This document shows, piece by piece, positions 34,446 to 43,606 of a DNA stretch of 64,000 bases; within the stretch, counting starts at the first letter, position 1, and every line of letters begins with the position of its first letter. The DNA comes from Lysobacterales bacterium 15-68-25 (lineage in GTDB: Bacteria; Pseudomonadota; Gammaproteobacteria; Xanthomonadales; Rhodanobacteraceae), in NCBI GenBank assembly GCA_002279065.1, contig NCKB01000011.1, forward strand, positions 81,913-145,912. Reading direction: 5' to 3'. Below the pieces are notes generated by a model. It saw only the letters and a list, made by a program, of their open reading frames with translations. It was not told where the DNA came from and ran no database searches. Position numbers and translations under genes: made by a program.

Positions 34446-35603
34446 TCATGCCGCAGCCGTGTCGAAGTACAGCATCGTCATGCCCTCGCCCGGCACGGTC
34501 TGGCGGCCGCTGAGCGTGGCGATGCCGTTGGTGGACAGGCGCAGGATCCACGCCATCACCCACGGTGGCCGGTCGTCGGCCAGGCCGAGCATGCAGCGCA
34601 CTTCACCGAACAGTGGCTTGCCGGTGTCCGGGTGGGTGCCGATCGGCGTCTGGCGGAAGCGGTTCTGCACGATCCACTGGCGCGGCGTGGGCAGGGCGGC
34701 GAGCTGCTCCGCGGTCGGCGCCAGTAGCAGGCCGCTGCCGGAATGGCCACCGACCGCCTTGGCCACCCAGGCGTCGGCAGCCTGCCAGCCGTTGGCGCGC
34801 AGCGGACTGGCCTCGATCCAGTGGCAGGCCTCGTGCTCGGCCAGCGCCACGTCCGCCAGGCTGCCCTTGTGGATGCCTTCGTACCAGGCCGGATGGCTGT
34901 GCCAGCTCACCTTGTCGGCGGCGATCAACGTGGCCTCGGCGCGACGGCGCTCGAACCGGTCCAGGTCGGACAGGATCAAGCGATTCCACACGTGCCCGAA
35001 GTGGCGTGCCGTACCCGGGTGATAGAGCAGGCCGTGCGCGGGCATCAGCTCGCTCCAGTCGTGCACGGCCACCTGCCACCAGTGGCGCGCGGCGTCGAGG
35101 TCGGGCCAGGTCGGTCGCTCGCGCGGCCGGTCCTCGATCAGCACCGTGGCCGGCTTCGGTGCGACCCAGCCGCGCAGGTGCTCGGCCCAGGCGATGCCGT
35201 GCGGTGCCGGGTCGTGTGGCAGCCAGTGGCGGTCCAGCCCGTGCAGGCGGCGCTGCGCCTGGTGCAGCGTGTGGAAGGTCGGCAACATCGAGGTGAACGC
35301 CTGGATCTCCACCCAGGCCAGCTCGAACGGCTGCTGCGGACTCTCGACGAAGGCGAGGTCCAGCGCCAGCACGTCCGCCCTGGCGCCGTGCCAGTGCGGG
35401 CGCGGTGCCGCCAGTTGCGGGCCGAGCGCGTCGACCAGATGGGCGACCTTGGCCTTGAGCGCGGCCTGCAGGGCGCGGTTGCCGGTGGCGTAGTGGTCGG
35501 ACATCTGGCTCTGCGGCAGGTGCGGCGCGCGCACGTCCGCCAGGGCCTGGCGCAACGGCTCGGCGCCCAACCGGTGCAGGGCGATCTGCGGATGCGGGCT
35601 CAT
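34446..35603 (-). CDS. ATP-grasp-like ligase protein
   Basis: A 385-residue protein without signal peptide. The C-terminal half has an ATP-grasp-like order: AWVAKAVGGHSGSGLLL (Lys and Gly-rich loop, about residue 280), PRQWIVQNRF, FGEVRCMLGLA, and the terminal RLSTNGIATLSG (R-x-S/N-G). The N-terminal half (SMLPTFHTLHQAQRRLHGL and LDLAFVESPQQPFELAWVEIQ) is unique to a little-studied group, perhaps circularly permuted. The start codon overlaps the stop of the GCS2 gene (ATGA), so the two act together. Expected chemistry is carboxylate-amine ligation with ATP, such as adding an amino acid to a peptide-like product. No named family was recognised with certainty. Confidence 0.6.
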   Translation of the reverse strand: MSPHPQIALHRLGAEPLRQALADVRAPHLPQSQMSDHYATGNRALQAALKAKVAHLVDALGPQLAAPRPHWHGARADVLALDLAFVESPQQPFELAWVEIQAFTSMLPTFHTLHQAQRRLHGLDRHWLPHDPAPHGIAWAEHLRGWVAPKPATVLIEDRPRERPTWPDLDAARHWWQVAVHDWSELMPAHGLLYHPGTARHFGHVWNRLILSDLDRFERRRAEATLIAADKVSWHSHPAWYEGIHKGSLADVALAEHEACHWIEASPLRANGWQAADAWVAKAVGGHSGSGLLLAPTAEQLAALPTPRQWIVQNRFRQTPIGTHPDTGKPLFGEVRCMLGLADDRPPWVMAWILRLSTNGIATLSGRQTVPGEGMTMLYFDTAAA

Positions 35604-36727
35604 GACCAGCCCTCCGCATGCGACAGCGCCATGGTGTCGTCCTCGCCCTGCGCGATCATCCAGGCCAGGGTGCTGGACCAGCGCTCGTCGCCCTGCACGC
35701 GGACACGCAGTCGATCGGCGAAGGTGCCTGCGGCCAGCGCATCGGCCAGCTCGCGTTCCCAGAACTGCCGTTCGGCAGCATGCGCCGCGCGTGGCGCGAT
35801 GCGCGACCACCAGCGCTCGAAGCGGGTTGCGGTGTCGAACACTTCCTCGCGGTCCCAGTCGATCCAGCGCGCGGCCAGGCCGTGGCGACGGGCGCGCCAC
35901 TTGTTCTCGTCGATGCAGGCGCGTTCCCAGGGTGGCCCGGCGCGACCGTGACGAAGCTCGATCTCCAGCGTCTCGGCCTCCCACTTCAGCAGGGTGGCGA
36001 TCAGGCCGATGCGCGCCAGCTCCGGGTGGGTGTCCATGATGCGCACTTCCAGCGTGCCGTAGCGGTGGTGCAGGCGCAGGTCCTGCCACAGGCCCTGCTC
36101 CGGACCGATGCAGCCGGTACGGCGCAGGCGCTGCACGTGTGCCTGGTAGTCGGTTTCGCCGGCCCAGACCTCGGGCGTGCCCATGCGCGGATAGCGGTCG
36201 AGCAGACTGTGCCGCCAGGACTGCAGGCCGGTATCGCGTCCCTCGAAGAACGGCGAGCTGGCCGACAGCGCCAGCACCTCGGGCAGCACGTGGCGCAACC
36301 GGTTCATGATCGCCATGCGCGGCACGCCCGGCTCGAAGCCCAGGTGCAGGTGCATGCCGAAGCTGAAGGCGCTGCGGGCGATATCCTGATACTCGGCCAC
36401 CAGTGCGGTGTAGTGTGGGAAGTCCGCCCCCAGGTGCATGGCCTGCTCCTGCCAGCGTGCGGTGGGATGCACGCCGGCGATCAGGATCTGCTGTCCCTGC
36501 AGCGCGGCGCGATGGCGCGCCTGCCCGCGCAGCGTGGACAGGGCCGCGACCAGGTCCGGCACGCTGGCGCAGACGCGGGTCTTCAGCTCGATCACGCAGC
36601 GGTGGATCTCGCGGTCCAGCGCGCCCTCGCCGCGTAGTCCCCCCAGCTCTCCGGTGAAGTCGTGCGGCACCAGTTCGCCGCGCGCATCCACTACCTGGAC
36701 TTCCTCTTCCAGACCCAAAGTGATCAT
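35600..36727 (-). CDS. GCS2-type carboxylate-amine ligase (YbdK-like)
   Basis: A 375-residue enzyme of the glutamate-cysteine ligase family 2. ITLGLEEEVQVVD opens the fold with the acidic Mg site, and SFGMHLHLGFEPG, RVRWSRIAPR-like and GTLEVRIMDTHP are conserved blocks. Family members join an amino acid's gamma-carboxyl or other carboxyl with an amine using ATP. E. coli YbdK has weak gamma-glutamylcysteine activity. AGGAGG precedes the ATG. It overlaps the ATP-grasp-like gene by four bases. In several bacteria paired GCS2 and ATP-grasp proteins build short peptides. Confidence 0.85.
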   Translation of the reverse strand: MITLGLEEEVQVVDARGELVPHDFTGELGGLRGEGALDREIHRCVIELKTRVCASVPDLVAALSTLRGQARHRAALQGQQILIAGVHPTARWQEQAMHLGADFPHYTALVAEYQDIARSAFSFGMHLHLGFEPGVPRMAIMNRLRHVLPEVLALSASSPFFEGRDTGLQSWRHSLLDRYPRMGTPEVWAGETDYQAHVQRLRRTGCIGPEQGLWQDLRLHHRYGTLEVRIMDTHPELARIGLIATLLKWEAETLEIELRHGRAGPPWERACIDENKWRARRHGLAARWIDWDREEVFDTATRFERWWSRIAPRAAHAAERQFWERELADALAAGTFADRLRVRVQGDERWSSTLAWMIAQGEDDTMALSHAEGWS

Positions 36728-36861
36728 GACGCTCCTCCTGTTTTGGAAAAGCGCATCAGACACCTTTGCACGGGTCGGCGTCGCGGTCTCCGTCATGCGG
36801 TGCCGCGGCAGTCCCTGCGGTCGGGACGGTTTCGGCCGTCTGGACGGCCGGTTACGACCGG

Positions 36862-38526
36862 TCAGGTCGCGTTGGCCGACCCCGCCGTGGCGCGCGCGGC
36901 GAGCCAGGCATGGATCTGCGCCACCACGGTGGCGCCCTCGCCGATGGCGCCACCCACGCGCTTGACCGACCCGGCGCGCACGTCGCCGATGGCGAACACG
37001 CCCGGCCGGCTGGTGGCCAGCGGATAGGCGGGATCGCCACCGCAAAGCACGAAGCCGTTGCGGTCGGTGTCCAGCTCGCAGCTGTGCAGCCACCCGGTCG
37101 CCGGTTCGGCGCCGATGAACAGGAACACGTGGCGGATCGCCGCCCGCTCTTCCGTCTGGTCCGCGCGCCGGCGCCAGCGCACCGCCTGCAGGCCGCGGGC
37201 ATCGCCCTCCAGACCCACCAGTTCGGTACCGGTCATCAGCTCGATCGCGGGATTCGCCTCGATGCGGTCGATCAGGTAGCGCGACATGGTGGCCGCCAGG
37301 CCGGGGCCACGCACCATCATTCTCACCCGACAGCCCTGGCCGGCCAGGTACACCGCGGCCTGTCCGGCCGAGTTGCCGCCGCCGACCAGCGCAACCTCCT
37401 GCCCCTGGCACAACTGCACCTCCATCGGCGAGGCCCAGTACCAGACGCCGCGACCTTCGAAGCGGTCGAGCTGCTCCAGCGGCGGGCGCCGGTAGCGGGC
37501 ACCGCTGGCGATCACCACGGAGCGCGCGCACCAGCTGCGGCCGTCTCCGGTGTGCAGGCGGTGGATACCGTCGGCGGCCTCGCAGTCGAGCGATTCCACG
37601 CAGGCCGGAATCGCGATTTCCGCACCGAACTTCTGCGCCTGCACGAAGCCGCGCGCGGTCAGTGCCTGGCCGGTGATGCCGGTGGGAAAGCCGAAGTAGT
37701 TCTCGATGCGCGCGCTGGCACCGGCCTGGCCGCCGAAGCCGCGCGCGTCGAGCACCAGCACGGCGAGGCCCTCGGAAGCCGCGTACACCGCCGCGGACAG
37801 GCCGGCCGGCCCGGCGCCGACCACGGCCACGTCGTAGACGCGGTCGGAGGCGGCCTCGCCGATCATGTCCAGCGCCCGTGCCACGGTCGCGTCGTCCGGG
37901 TTGCGCAGCAGCCGCCCGTCGGCCAGCAACAGCAGGGGCCAGCTGTCAGGACATTCGCGGTACGGAGCCACCAGCTCGGCCACCGCCGGATCCTCGTTCG
38001 GCGACAGCGCGCGAAACGGAAAGCCGTTGCGGCGGAGGAAATTGCCGATGCGCGCCCGGCCGCTGTCGTCCGGCTCGGCGATGAGCAGCGGGCCAGCCGC
38101 GCAGGACTCGATCAGGCTGGCCCGCCGCAGGATCAGCGCGCGCATCAGGCGTTCCCCGAGATCCGCTTCGGCCACGATCAGCCGGCGCAGCTGTCCGGGC
38201 GAGAGGAACACTGCCTCGACGTCTTCCGCGGCGGTGCCGTCGACCAGCGCGGGCTTGCCGCTCAGGCCGCTGACCTCGCCGATGAACTGGCCGGGATCGT
38301 GGTGGGCCACGTTCACCACGTGGCCGGTGCCGTCGTGCTGGTGGATGTCCACCGCGCCGGACAGCACCAGGATCAGCCCGATGTCGCGATCCCCGGTCCG
38401 GAACAGCGCCTCGCCGGCGGCGTAGCGGCGGGGTTCGCCGAACTGCTGCATGCGCGCGACGTCGCCGCGATCCAGCACCGGGAACATCTGGTCGGCACGG
38501 CGCTGGGCCGTGGTGTTGCTGCCCAT
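36862..38526 (-). CDS. Cyclic-nucleotide-binding domain fused to thioredoxin-reductase-like flavoprotein
   Basis: A 554-residue fusion. Residues about 12-130 form a cNMP-binding/CRP-type beta barrel (LFRTGDRDIGLILVLSGAVDIHQHDG, PGQFIGEVSGLSGKPA). A short thioredoxin-like linker region (about 150-210) follows. From about residue 230 there is a two-nucleotide flavoprotein: FAD site VVGAGPAGLSAAVYAAS, NADPH site VALVGGGNSAGQAAVYLAG and the FAD block VFAIGDVRAGSVKRV. The CxxC active-site disulfide of true thioredoxin reductases is absent: the segment reads GVWYWASPMEVQLCQG. A ligand-gated NAD(P)H oxidoreductase of unknown acceptor is likely. GGGAG is upstream of the ATG. Confidence 0.85.
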   Translation of the reverse strand: MGSNTTAQRRADQMFPVLDRGDVARMQQFGEPRRYAAGEALFRTGDRDIGLILVLSGAVDIHQHDGTGHVVNVAHHDPGQFIGEVSGLSGKPALVDGTAAEDVEAVFLSPGQLRRLIVAEADLGERLMRALILRRASLIESCAAGPLLIAEPDDSGRARIGNFLRRNGFPFRALSPNEDPAVAELVAPYRECPDSWPLLLLADGRLLRNPDDATVARALDMIGEAASDRVYDVAVVGAGPAGLSAAVYAASEGLAVLVLDARGFGGQAGASARIENYFGFPTGITGQALTARGFVQAQKFGAEIAIPACVESLDCEAADGIHRLHTGDGRSWCARSVVIASGARYRRPPLEQLDRFEGRGVWYWASPMEVQLCQGQEVALVGGGNSAGQAAVYLAGQGCRVRMMVRGPGLAATMSRYLIDRIEANPAIELMTGTELVGLEGDARGLQAVRWRRRADQTEERAAIRHVFLFIGAEPATGWLHSCELDTDRNGFVLCGGDPAYPLATSRPGVFAIGDVRAGSVKRVGGAIGEGATVVAQIHAWLAARATAGSANAT

Positions 38527-38610
38527 GGTGGTGTCTCCCTGGCGCGAAGCGGCCAGGGGCGATCCTCGCACCGCCGGGGCACCGTTGCCACCGCGCCACG
38601 AGCGGCTGGA

Positions 38611-39315
38611 TCAGCCCAGCAGCAGCCGGTGCAGCTCGTCGAGCGAACGTACTTCGTGGTGGGGGGCGATGCCGTCCGGCACGACATGGCCGTGGACGTT
38701 GACCCAGCAGGTGACCAGGCCGGCGTCGAGCCCGCCGCGGATGTCCGAGTGCGGGTTGTCGCCCACCATCAGCACCTGCTCGCGCGACGGCTGCCCCATC
38801 CGTTCCAGGGCGTGTTCGAAGATGCGCACGTCCGGCTTGGCCACGCCGACCTCCTCGGAGATCACCAGCAGATCGAAGCGGTCCGCCAGGCCGGTGCGAC
38901 GCAGCCGGGCCCGCTGCAGTGCGGTGAAGCCGTTGGTGATCACGCCCATGCGCACGCGACCGGCCAGCGCATCGACCAGCGCGCGGGCACCGGGCAGCAG
39001 GGTGCAGATCTCGGCCATGGCGAGCAGGAAGGATTCGTTGAGCTCGGTCGCCGGCACGCCCAGCCGGCGCGACCAGCCGTCGAAGCGGGTGGTCTGCAGC
39101 TCCGCCGCGCCGATGCGGCCCTCCTGGTAGGCCACCCACAGCGGCCTGTTGAGTTCCTGGTACTGCGCATAGTCGGCTTCGGTGAAGTCCACCGCGTGGT
39201 CGGCGAACATCCGGCGCAGGCCCTGGAACGCGTCGAAGTGGAATAGCGTGTCATCGGCGTCGAAGAGGATCCAGCGGTAGTTCAAGGGCGTACGGTCCGT
39301 AGGAGAGCGCACCAC
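38611..39315 (-). CDS. yjjG: Non-canonical pyrimidine nucleotidase (HAD, YjjG family)
   Basis: A 234-residue HAD-type 5'-nucleotidase, which removes non-canonical pyrimidine nucleotides such as 5-halogenated dUMP. Motif I is ILFDADDTLFHFDAFQGLRRMF, motif II lies in MGVITNGFTALQRARLRRTGL, and motif III in GVAKPDVRIFEHALERMGQP with DNPHSDIRGGLDAGL. This is close to E. coli YjjG over the whole length. The start is uncertain: GTG at 39315 or TTG at 39285, both with poor ribosome sites; the longer form adds ten residues not in E. coli YjjG. Confidence 0.88.
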   Translation of the reverse strand: MVRSPTDRTPLNYRWILFDADDTLFHFDAFQGLRRMFADHAVDFTEADYAQYQELNRPLWVAYQEGRIGAAELQTTRFDGWSRRLGVPATELNESFLLAMAEICTLLPGARALVDALAGRVRMGVITNGFTALQRARLRRTGLADRFDLLVISEEVGVAKPDVRIFEHALERMGQPSREQVLMVGDNPHSDIRGGLDAGLVTCWVNVHGHVVPDGIAPHHEVRSLDELHRLLLG

Positions 39316-39907
39316 GATACCCGTCCGTCGCCGCCCGTGCGCCGCCGCTGCCGTTTCAGTCGGTGTGAGACGGCGTGAAGACGACGCGTTCCGTGTCGCC
39401 TGGGGCGGCCCGCGTGATGGCGGTCGCCGCGTCGGAACGTCGGCAGTCGGGACAGCGAGACGTTGGCGCGCGGGGGAGCCGTCGCCCGTACGGAGCGGGC
39501 CGGCATCTACTTCCCCGAAACGTTTCCGCTCCCTGTCGTGGCGGGCTGCACTCGCTTGCGGCAGCGTCTTGCGTTATCCATGCTTGCTTGCCCGTAGGGC
39601 CGCAGGGAGGCAGCGCACCATGTCTGATCGGCTAGCCGGCACGGGTGTCACGACGCCCGCCCCGGGTCGCACCGGACGACCGGGTATCACCACGACTGGA
39701 TCCCCGTGCGGGGTCCGTCACGGCCGGCTTGCCGGCCCCTCGCAACCATCCCCCTCGTGAGACGGCTTCTCTAGTTCCGGCCCGCCCGTGCCGGGCGCCG
39801 GGGCCACGCATTCCGGGATCGCCGCTGCCCGATCTCCGGATACCCGGCGCCGATGGCGCCGGTCCAGCCGGCAGCCATCGTCCGTCACAAGCACCGAGGA
39901 ATTCCCC
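39316..39907. other. 592-base intergenic leader region with two hairpins
   Basis: This gap has no convincing gene; the ORFs in it lack codon bias, ribosome sites and domain patterns. Two hairpins stand close together before the following gene: a bulged GGATCCCC...GGGGTCC near 39700-39720, and a perfect 6-base-pair GGCCGG...CCGGCC at 39722-39737. The last 170 bases before the ATG are strongly GC-rich and end with GAGGAA. This looks like a long, structured leader or promoter region of the downstream heme-oxygenase-like gene. Confidence 0.5.
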
Positions 39908-40684
39908 ATGAACAAGCATTTCGAACGCACCGGCCCGCTCACCGAGTTGTCCAGCTACCCCGCCTGGGCGCAGGACATGATCGCCGACTGCGAGAGCACC
40001 AAGGCCCGCGTTCTCGACCACGAGATCTGGAAGCTGATGATGGACCTTCGCCTGGACGAGGAGTCCACGGCCAACTTCATGATGGGTCTGTGGCCCTTCA
40101 TCGAGCGCTTCCCCAGTTTCATGGCACTGAGCCTGCTCAAGACCCGCTACGGCCGCAGCCCCGGCGACAACCTCGCCCGCCGCTGGCTGGTGCGCAACAT
40201 CCGGGTGGAGCAGAACCACGCCGAGTACTGGATCCACTGGTCCGAGGGGGCCGGTGTCTCGCGCGAACGCCTGCTCGGGGAGGCGCCGCCGCACGGTACC
40301 GACGGCCTCACCCGCTGGTGCGAGGACATCTGCGCCCGCGGCAGCCTGGCGGCCGGCATCGTGGCGACCAACTACGCGATCGAGGGGGTGACCGGGGAAT
40401 GGTCGCAGATGATCTACGACAGCACGAAGTACCGGGAAAGCTTTGATACTTCGGTAAGAACTTCCGCGCTAAAGTGGTTGCACCTTCATGCCGCTTATGA
40501 CGACACTCACCCGTGGGAAGCGCTGGAGATTGTCTGCACGCTGATGGGAACGGACCCTTCGGCCGACGACGTGGCGCACCTGGGCGAGTGCATCAAGCGA
40601 AGCTACACCAGCATGATCCTGTTGGGGGACCGGTGCATCCAGAACTGTCCGGACCGTTTGTTGCTGAGCGAGGCCGCGGCCTAA
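39908..40684 (+). CDS. Heme-oxygenase-like diiron protein (TenA/PqqC superfamily)
   Basis: A 258-residue all-helical protein. It resembles the heme-oxygenase-like diiron oxidase/oxygenase (HDO) group: ligand candidates are His38/Glu39 (LDHEIWKLMMDL), Glu101 and His104 (VEQNHAEYWIHW), Glu160 (NYAIEGVTGEW) and Asp198-His201-Glu204 (YDDTHPWEALEI). HDO enzymes include UndA, BesC and SznF, which cleave or oxidise fatty acids and amino acids; TenA and PqqC share the fold without iron. The substrate is not readable. GAGGAA precedes the ATG. It is 70 bases upstream of the GGDEF-EAL gene on the same strand. Confidence 0.72.
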   Translation: MNKHFERTGPLTELSSYPAWAQDMIADCESTKARVLDHEIWKLMMDLRLDEESTANFMMGLWPFIERFPSFMALSLLKTRYGRSPGDNLARRWLVRNIRVEQNHAEYWIHWSEGAGVSRERLLGEAPPHGTDGLTRWCEDICARGSLAAGIVATNYAIEGVTGEWSQMIYDSTKYRESFDTSVRTSALKWLHLHAAYDDTHPWEALEIVCTLMGTDPSADDVAHLGECIKRSYTSMILLGDRCIQNCPDRLLLSEAAA

Positions 40685-40754
40685 GGGATTGTCGCGGAAC
40701 GAAAAACCAGGGGGCGGGCGCCGGGTGCGGCGCCCCTCGGCGTAAAGGCATGCG

Positions 40755-43547
40755 ATGCGGTTTGTCGGCAACAGTCTGAGCGTGCAGCGGTCGCTGACGA
40801 GGCGACTGATGCCGCTTGCCTACGCTCTTGCCTTGGCCATCGTGCTGATCATGGCGATGACCTGGGGCGTCCTGCAGATCCAGGTGACTCTCGCTGGTTT
40901 CCTCAACAGCGAGAGCATCTGGTCGAAGGCGCAGAAGCAGGCGGTGATCGACCTGGACAACTATGCGCTGAGCGGGGCCCCTGCCGACCTGGCCAACTTC
41001 CGCCGCAATTACGATCTGCTGGAAAGCGACCGCTGGGGCCGCGACGCAATCGCGTCCGGCCATTACCGCAAGGAGGACCTCGACGAGGTCTTCCGCAAGG
41101 GCAACATCATGCCCGCCTCCAAGCCGGGCATGATCTTCATGCTGCGGCACTTCACCGGGGCCCCGCACCTCGAGGCGTCGCTCGACGCCTGGCGCTCCAC
41201 CGACGCCTCGATCGCCGAACTGGGCCGCATTTCCGAGCGGATCCAGCAAGTCTACGCGGACGGGCAGCCGTCGGGTGACGAGGTCGCGCGCATCCGCGAG
41301 CGCATCAACGCCCTGAACACCTTCATGGAGCCGCGCACCAATCTGTTCGCGGTCGAGATGGTCAAGGGCGCGATCTGGGCGGGGCAGGTGCTGTTCTGGT
41401 GCGTGATCGGCGCGTTCTGCCTGGCCGCCGGGCTTTGGCTGTGGATGGCGCGACGCATCGTCGAGAGCATCCGTGGCAGCGAGGAGCGCTACCGGCTGCT
41501 GTTCGACAGCGCCGGTGACGCCATCGTGATGGTCGACCGGCGATCCGGCCGCATCCTCGACGCCAACCGCACCGCCTCGGCGTGGACCGGCTGCAACGAG
41601 CGCGAGCTGGTCGGCCGGGACTTCACTTCGCTGTTCGCGCACGATCCGCTCGACCTGGACAACGGCCTGCCGCCGATGGGTAGCCGGGAGGGCGATATCG
41701 CACTGACCTCGCTGCTCGACAGCGATGGTGCGGTGCGGCCGGTGGAGACCCGCAGCAGTCTTGCGCGCTGGGGCGATACCGAGGTCAGTCAGGCGATCAT
41801 CCGCGACGTGTCCGACCGCGTGGCGATGGAGCACGAGCGGCGCATCGCCGCCAAGGCGCTGGGCAGCATTGCCGAGGGCGTGATCATCGCCGATGCCGAG
41901 CGTCGCGTGGTCACGGTCAACGCCGCCCATGTGGAGATCACCGGGTTTACCGCCCAGGCGCTGCAGGGCGTGCGCTTCGACGACACCCGCTGCCTGCCCG
42001 ACGACCGGCCGCTGCCGGACAGCGTCTGGCGATCGATCGAGCTGGGCGGCAACTGGCGCGGCGAGGTGAAGAGTCGGCGTCGCGATGGCAGCACCTATCC
42101 CGAGCTGCTAAGTATCAGCGCGATCCGCGATGACGCCGGCCAGGTGCTGCACTACGTGGCGGTGTTCACCAACATCACCACCACCAAGGCGGACCAGCGG
42201 CGGCTGGAGCATCTGGCCACCCACGACCTGCTCACCGGGCTGGCCAACCGCGCCGAATTCGAGCGGCGCTGCAGCGATGCGCTGGAGCGGGCCTCGCGCA
42301 GCCGCAGTTGCGTGGCGGTGCTGTTCATCGACCTGGACGCCTTCAAGATCGTCAACGACAGCTACAGCCACGCCATCGGCGACCGGCTGCTGGCGCGCGT
42401 GGCCGAGCGGATCATGGCGGAGCTCGGCCCGAACGACCTGGCCGGCCGCATCGGCGGCGACGAGTTCACCGTGCTGGCGACCGCGCTGGACACCCGCGAC
42501 GAGGCCGCGCACGTCGCCAGTCGCCTGCTCGCGGCGCTGGCCGCGCCGATTCCGGTGGACGAGTACGACGTCGTGCTCAGTGCCAGCATCGGCATTGCCA
42601 GCTACCCGCTGGACGGCGAGACGCCTGCGGCACTGATCTCCAATGCGGACGCGGCCATGTACGCGGCCAAGAGCGAGGAGCGCAACGCCTTCCGCTTCTA
42701 CTCGCCGATCATGCAGGCCGACGCGCGCAAGCGCCTGCAGTTGGCCTCCGAGCTGCGCCAGGCGTTGACCAACGAGGAGTTCCGGCTGGTGTTCCAGCCC
42801 AGCCTGGACCTGCGCACCGGCCGTGTGGTCGCCGCCGAGGCGCTGCTGCGCTGGCAGCATCCGAAGCGTGGCCTGGTGATGCCGGACAACTTCATCCCGA
42901 TGGCCGAGAGCCTCGGGCTGATCCGCCGCATCGACGAGTGGGTGCTGCGCTCGGCCTGCGCCTGGATCAAGCAGTGGGAGCACGAGCGGGTGGCACCGAT
43001 CCGCATCGCGGTGAACGTCTCGGCCAGCTGGTTCGGCCATCCGGCCTTCATCGAGGGGCTGCAGAACGCGCTGCGCGACTACCAGGTCGATCCCAAGCGG
43101 CTGCTGCTGGAGATCACCGAGAGCGCGATCCTGCGCCTCGGCGAGGGCACCCATCGCACGATGTACGCGCTGCATACGATGGGCGTGGGCGTGGCGATCG
43201 ACGATTTCGGCACGGGCTATTCCTCGCTGGCTTACCTCAAGCTGCCGGCGGTGGTCTGCCTCAAGATCGACCGTACCTTCATCACCGGGATCCCGCGCAA
43301 TCCCGATGACGTGGCGATCGTCGAGGCCATCCTGGCCATGGCGCGCAGCCTCAAGCTCTACGCCATTGCCGAGGGCATCGAGGACGAGGAACAGCACGAG
43401 TTCCTGCTGCGCGCCGGCTGCGAGGAGGGGCAGGGCTACCTCTACGCCCGTCCGCTCGAGGTGCCTGACCTCATGCGCATGCTCAAGACGGGCGGCAACC
43501 AGCCGCCGACCCGCCTGCGACTGGTGCCGCCGCCCCGGGCGGGATGA
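40755..43547 (+). CDS. PAS-PAS-GGDEF-EAL bifunctional c-di-GMP protein
   Basis: A 930-residue membrane protein. There are two membrane helices, at about 14-40 and 203-228, with a helical periplasmic region between. Two PAS domains follow (about 245-360 and 370-480; DAILDANRTASAWTGCNERELVG and GVIIADAERRVVTVNAAHVEITGFT). Then GGDEF (RIGGDEF, 567-571) and EAL (AEALLRWQHP, Glu695). EAL metal and catalytic residues are present (NVSASW, LLLEITES, DDFGTGYSSL, KIDRTF, EGIED, GQGYLYARPL), so both cyclase and phosphodiesterase are possible. The RxxD inhibitory site is missing (GPND). It is likely co-transcribed with the diiron protein. Confidence 0.92.
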   Translation: MRFVGNSLSVQRSLTRRLMPLAYALALAIVLIMAMTWGVLQIQVTLAGFLNSESIWSKAQKQAVIDLDNYALSGAPADLANFRRNYDLLESDRWGRDAIASGHYRKEDLDEVFRKGNIMPASKPGMIFMLRHFTGAPHLEASLDAWRSTDASIAELGRISERIQQVYADGQPSGDEVARIRERINALNTFMEPRTNLFAVEMVKGAIWAGQVLFWCVIGAFCLAAGLWLWMARRIVESIRGSEERYRLLFDSAGDAIVMVDRRSGRILDANRTASAWTGCNERELVGRDFTSLFAHDPLDLDNGLPPMGSREGDIALTSLLDSDGAVRPVETRSSLARWGDTEVSQAIIRDVSDRVAMEHERRIAAKALGSIAEGVIIADAERRVVTVNAAHVEITGFTAQALQGVRFDDTRCLPDDRPLPDSVWRSIELGGNWRGEVKSRRRDGSTYPELLSISAIRDDAGQVLHYVAVFTNITTTKADQRRLEHLATHDLLTGLANRAEFERRCSDALERASRSRSCVAVLFIDLDAFKIVNDSYSHAIGDRLLARVAERIMAELGPNDLAGRIGGDEFTVLATALDTRDEAAHVASRLLAALAAPIPVDEYDVVLSASIGIASYPLDGETPAALISNADAAMYAAKSEERNAFRFYSPIMQADARKRLQLASELRQALTNEEFRLVFQPSLDLRTGRVVAAEALLRWQHPKRGLVMPDNFIPMAESLGLIRRIDEWVLRSACAWIKQWEHERVAPIRIAVNVSASWFGHPAFIEGLQNALRDYQVDPKRLLLEITESAILRLGEGTHRTMYALHTMGVGVAIDDFGTGYSSLAYLKLPAVVCLKIDRTFITGIPRNPDDVAIVEAILAMARSLKLYAIAEGIEDEEQHEFLLRAGCEEGQGYLYARPLEVPDLMRMLKTGGNQPPTRLRLVPPPRAG

Positions 43548-43606
43548 CGATGGGCCGCCAGCGCGTCGCCAAGCGACAGCGTATGTCCGGCCGGCCCAGC
43601 GGCCGG

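Noticed and set aside
39316..39907. A possible small gene in the 592-base gap
   Set aside because: Candidate frames have no ribosome site and low-complexity translations; hairpins fit a leader better.
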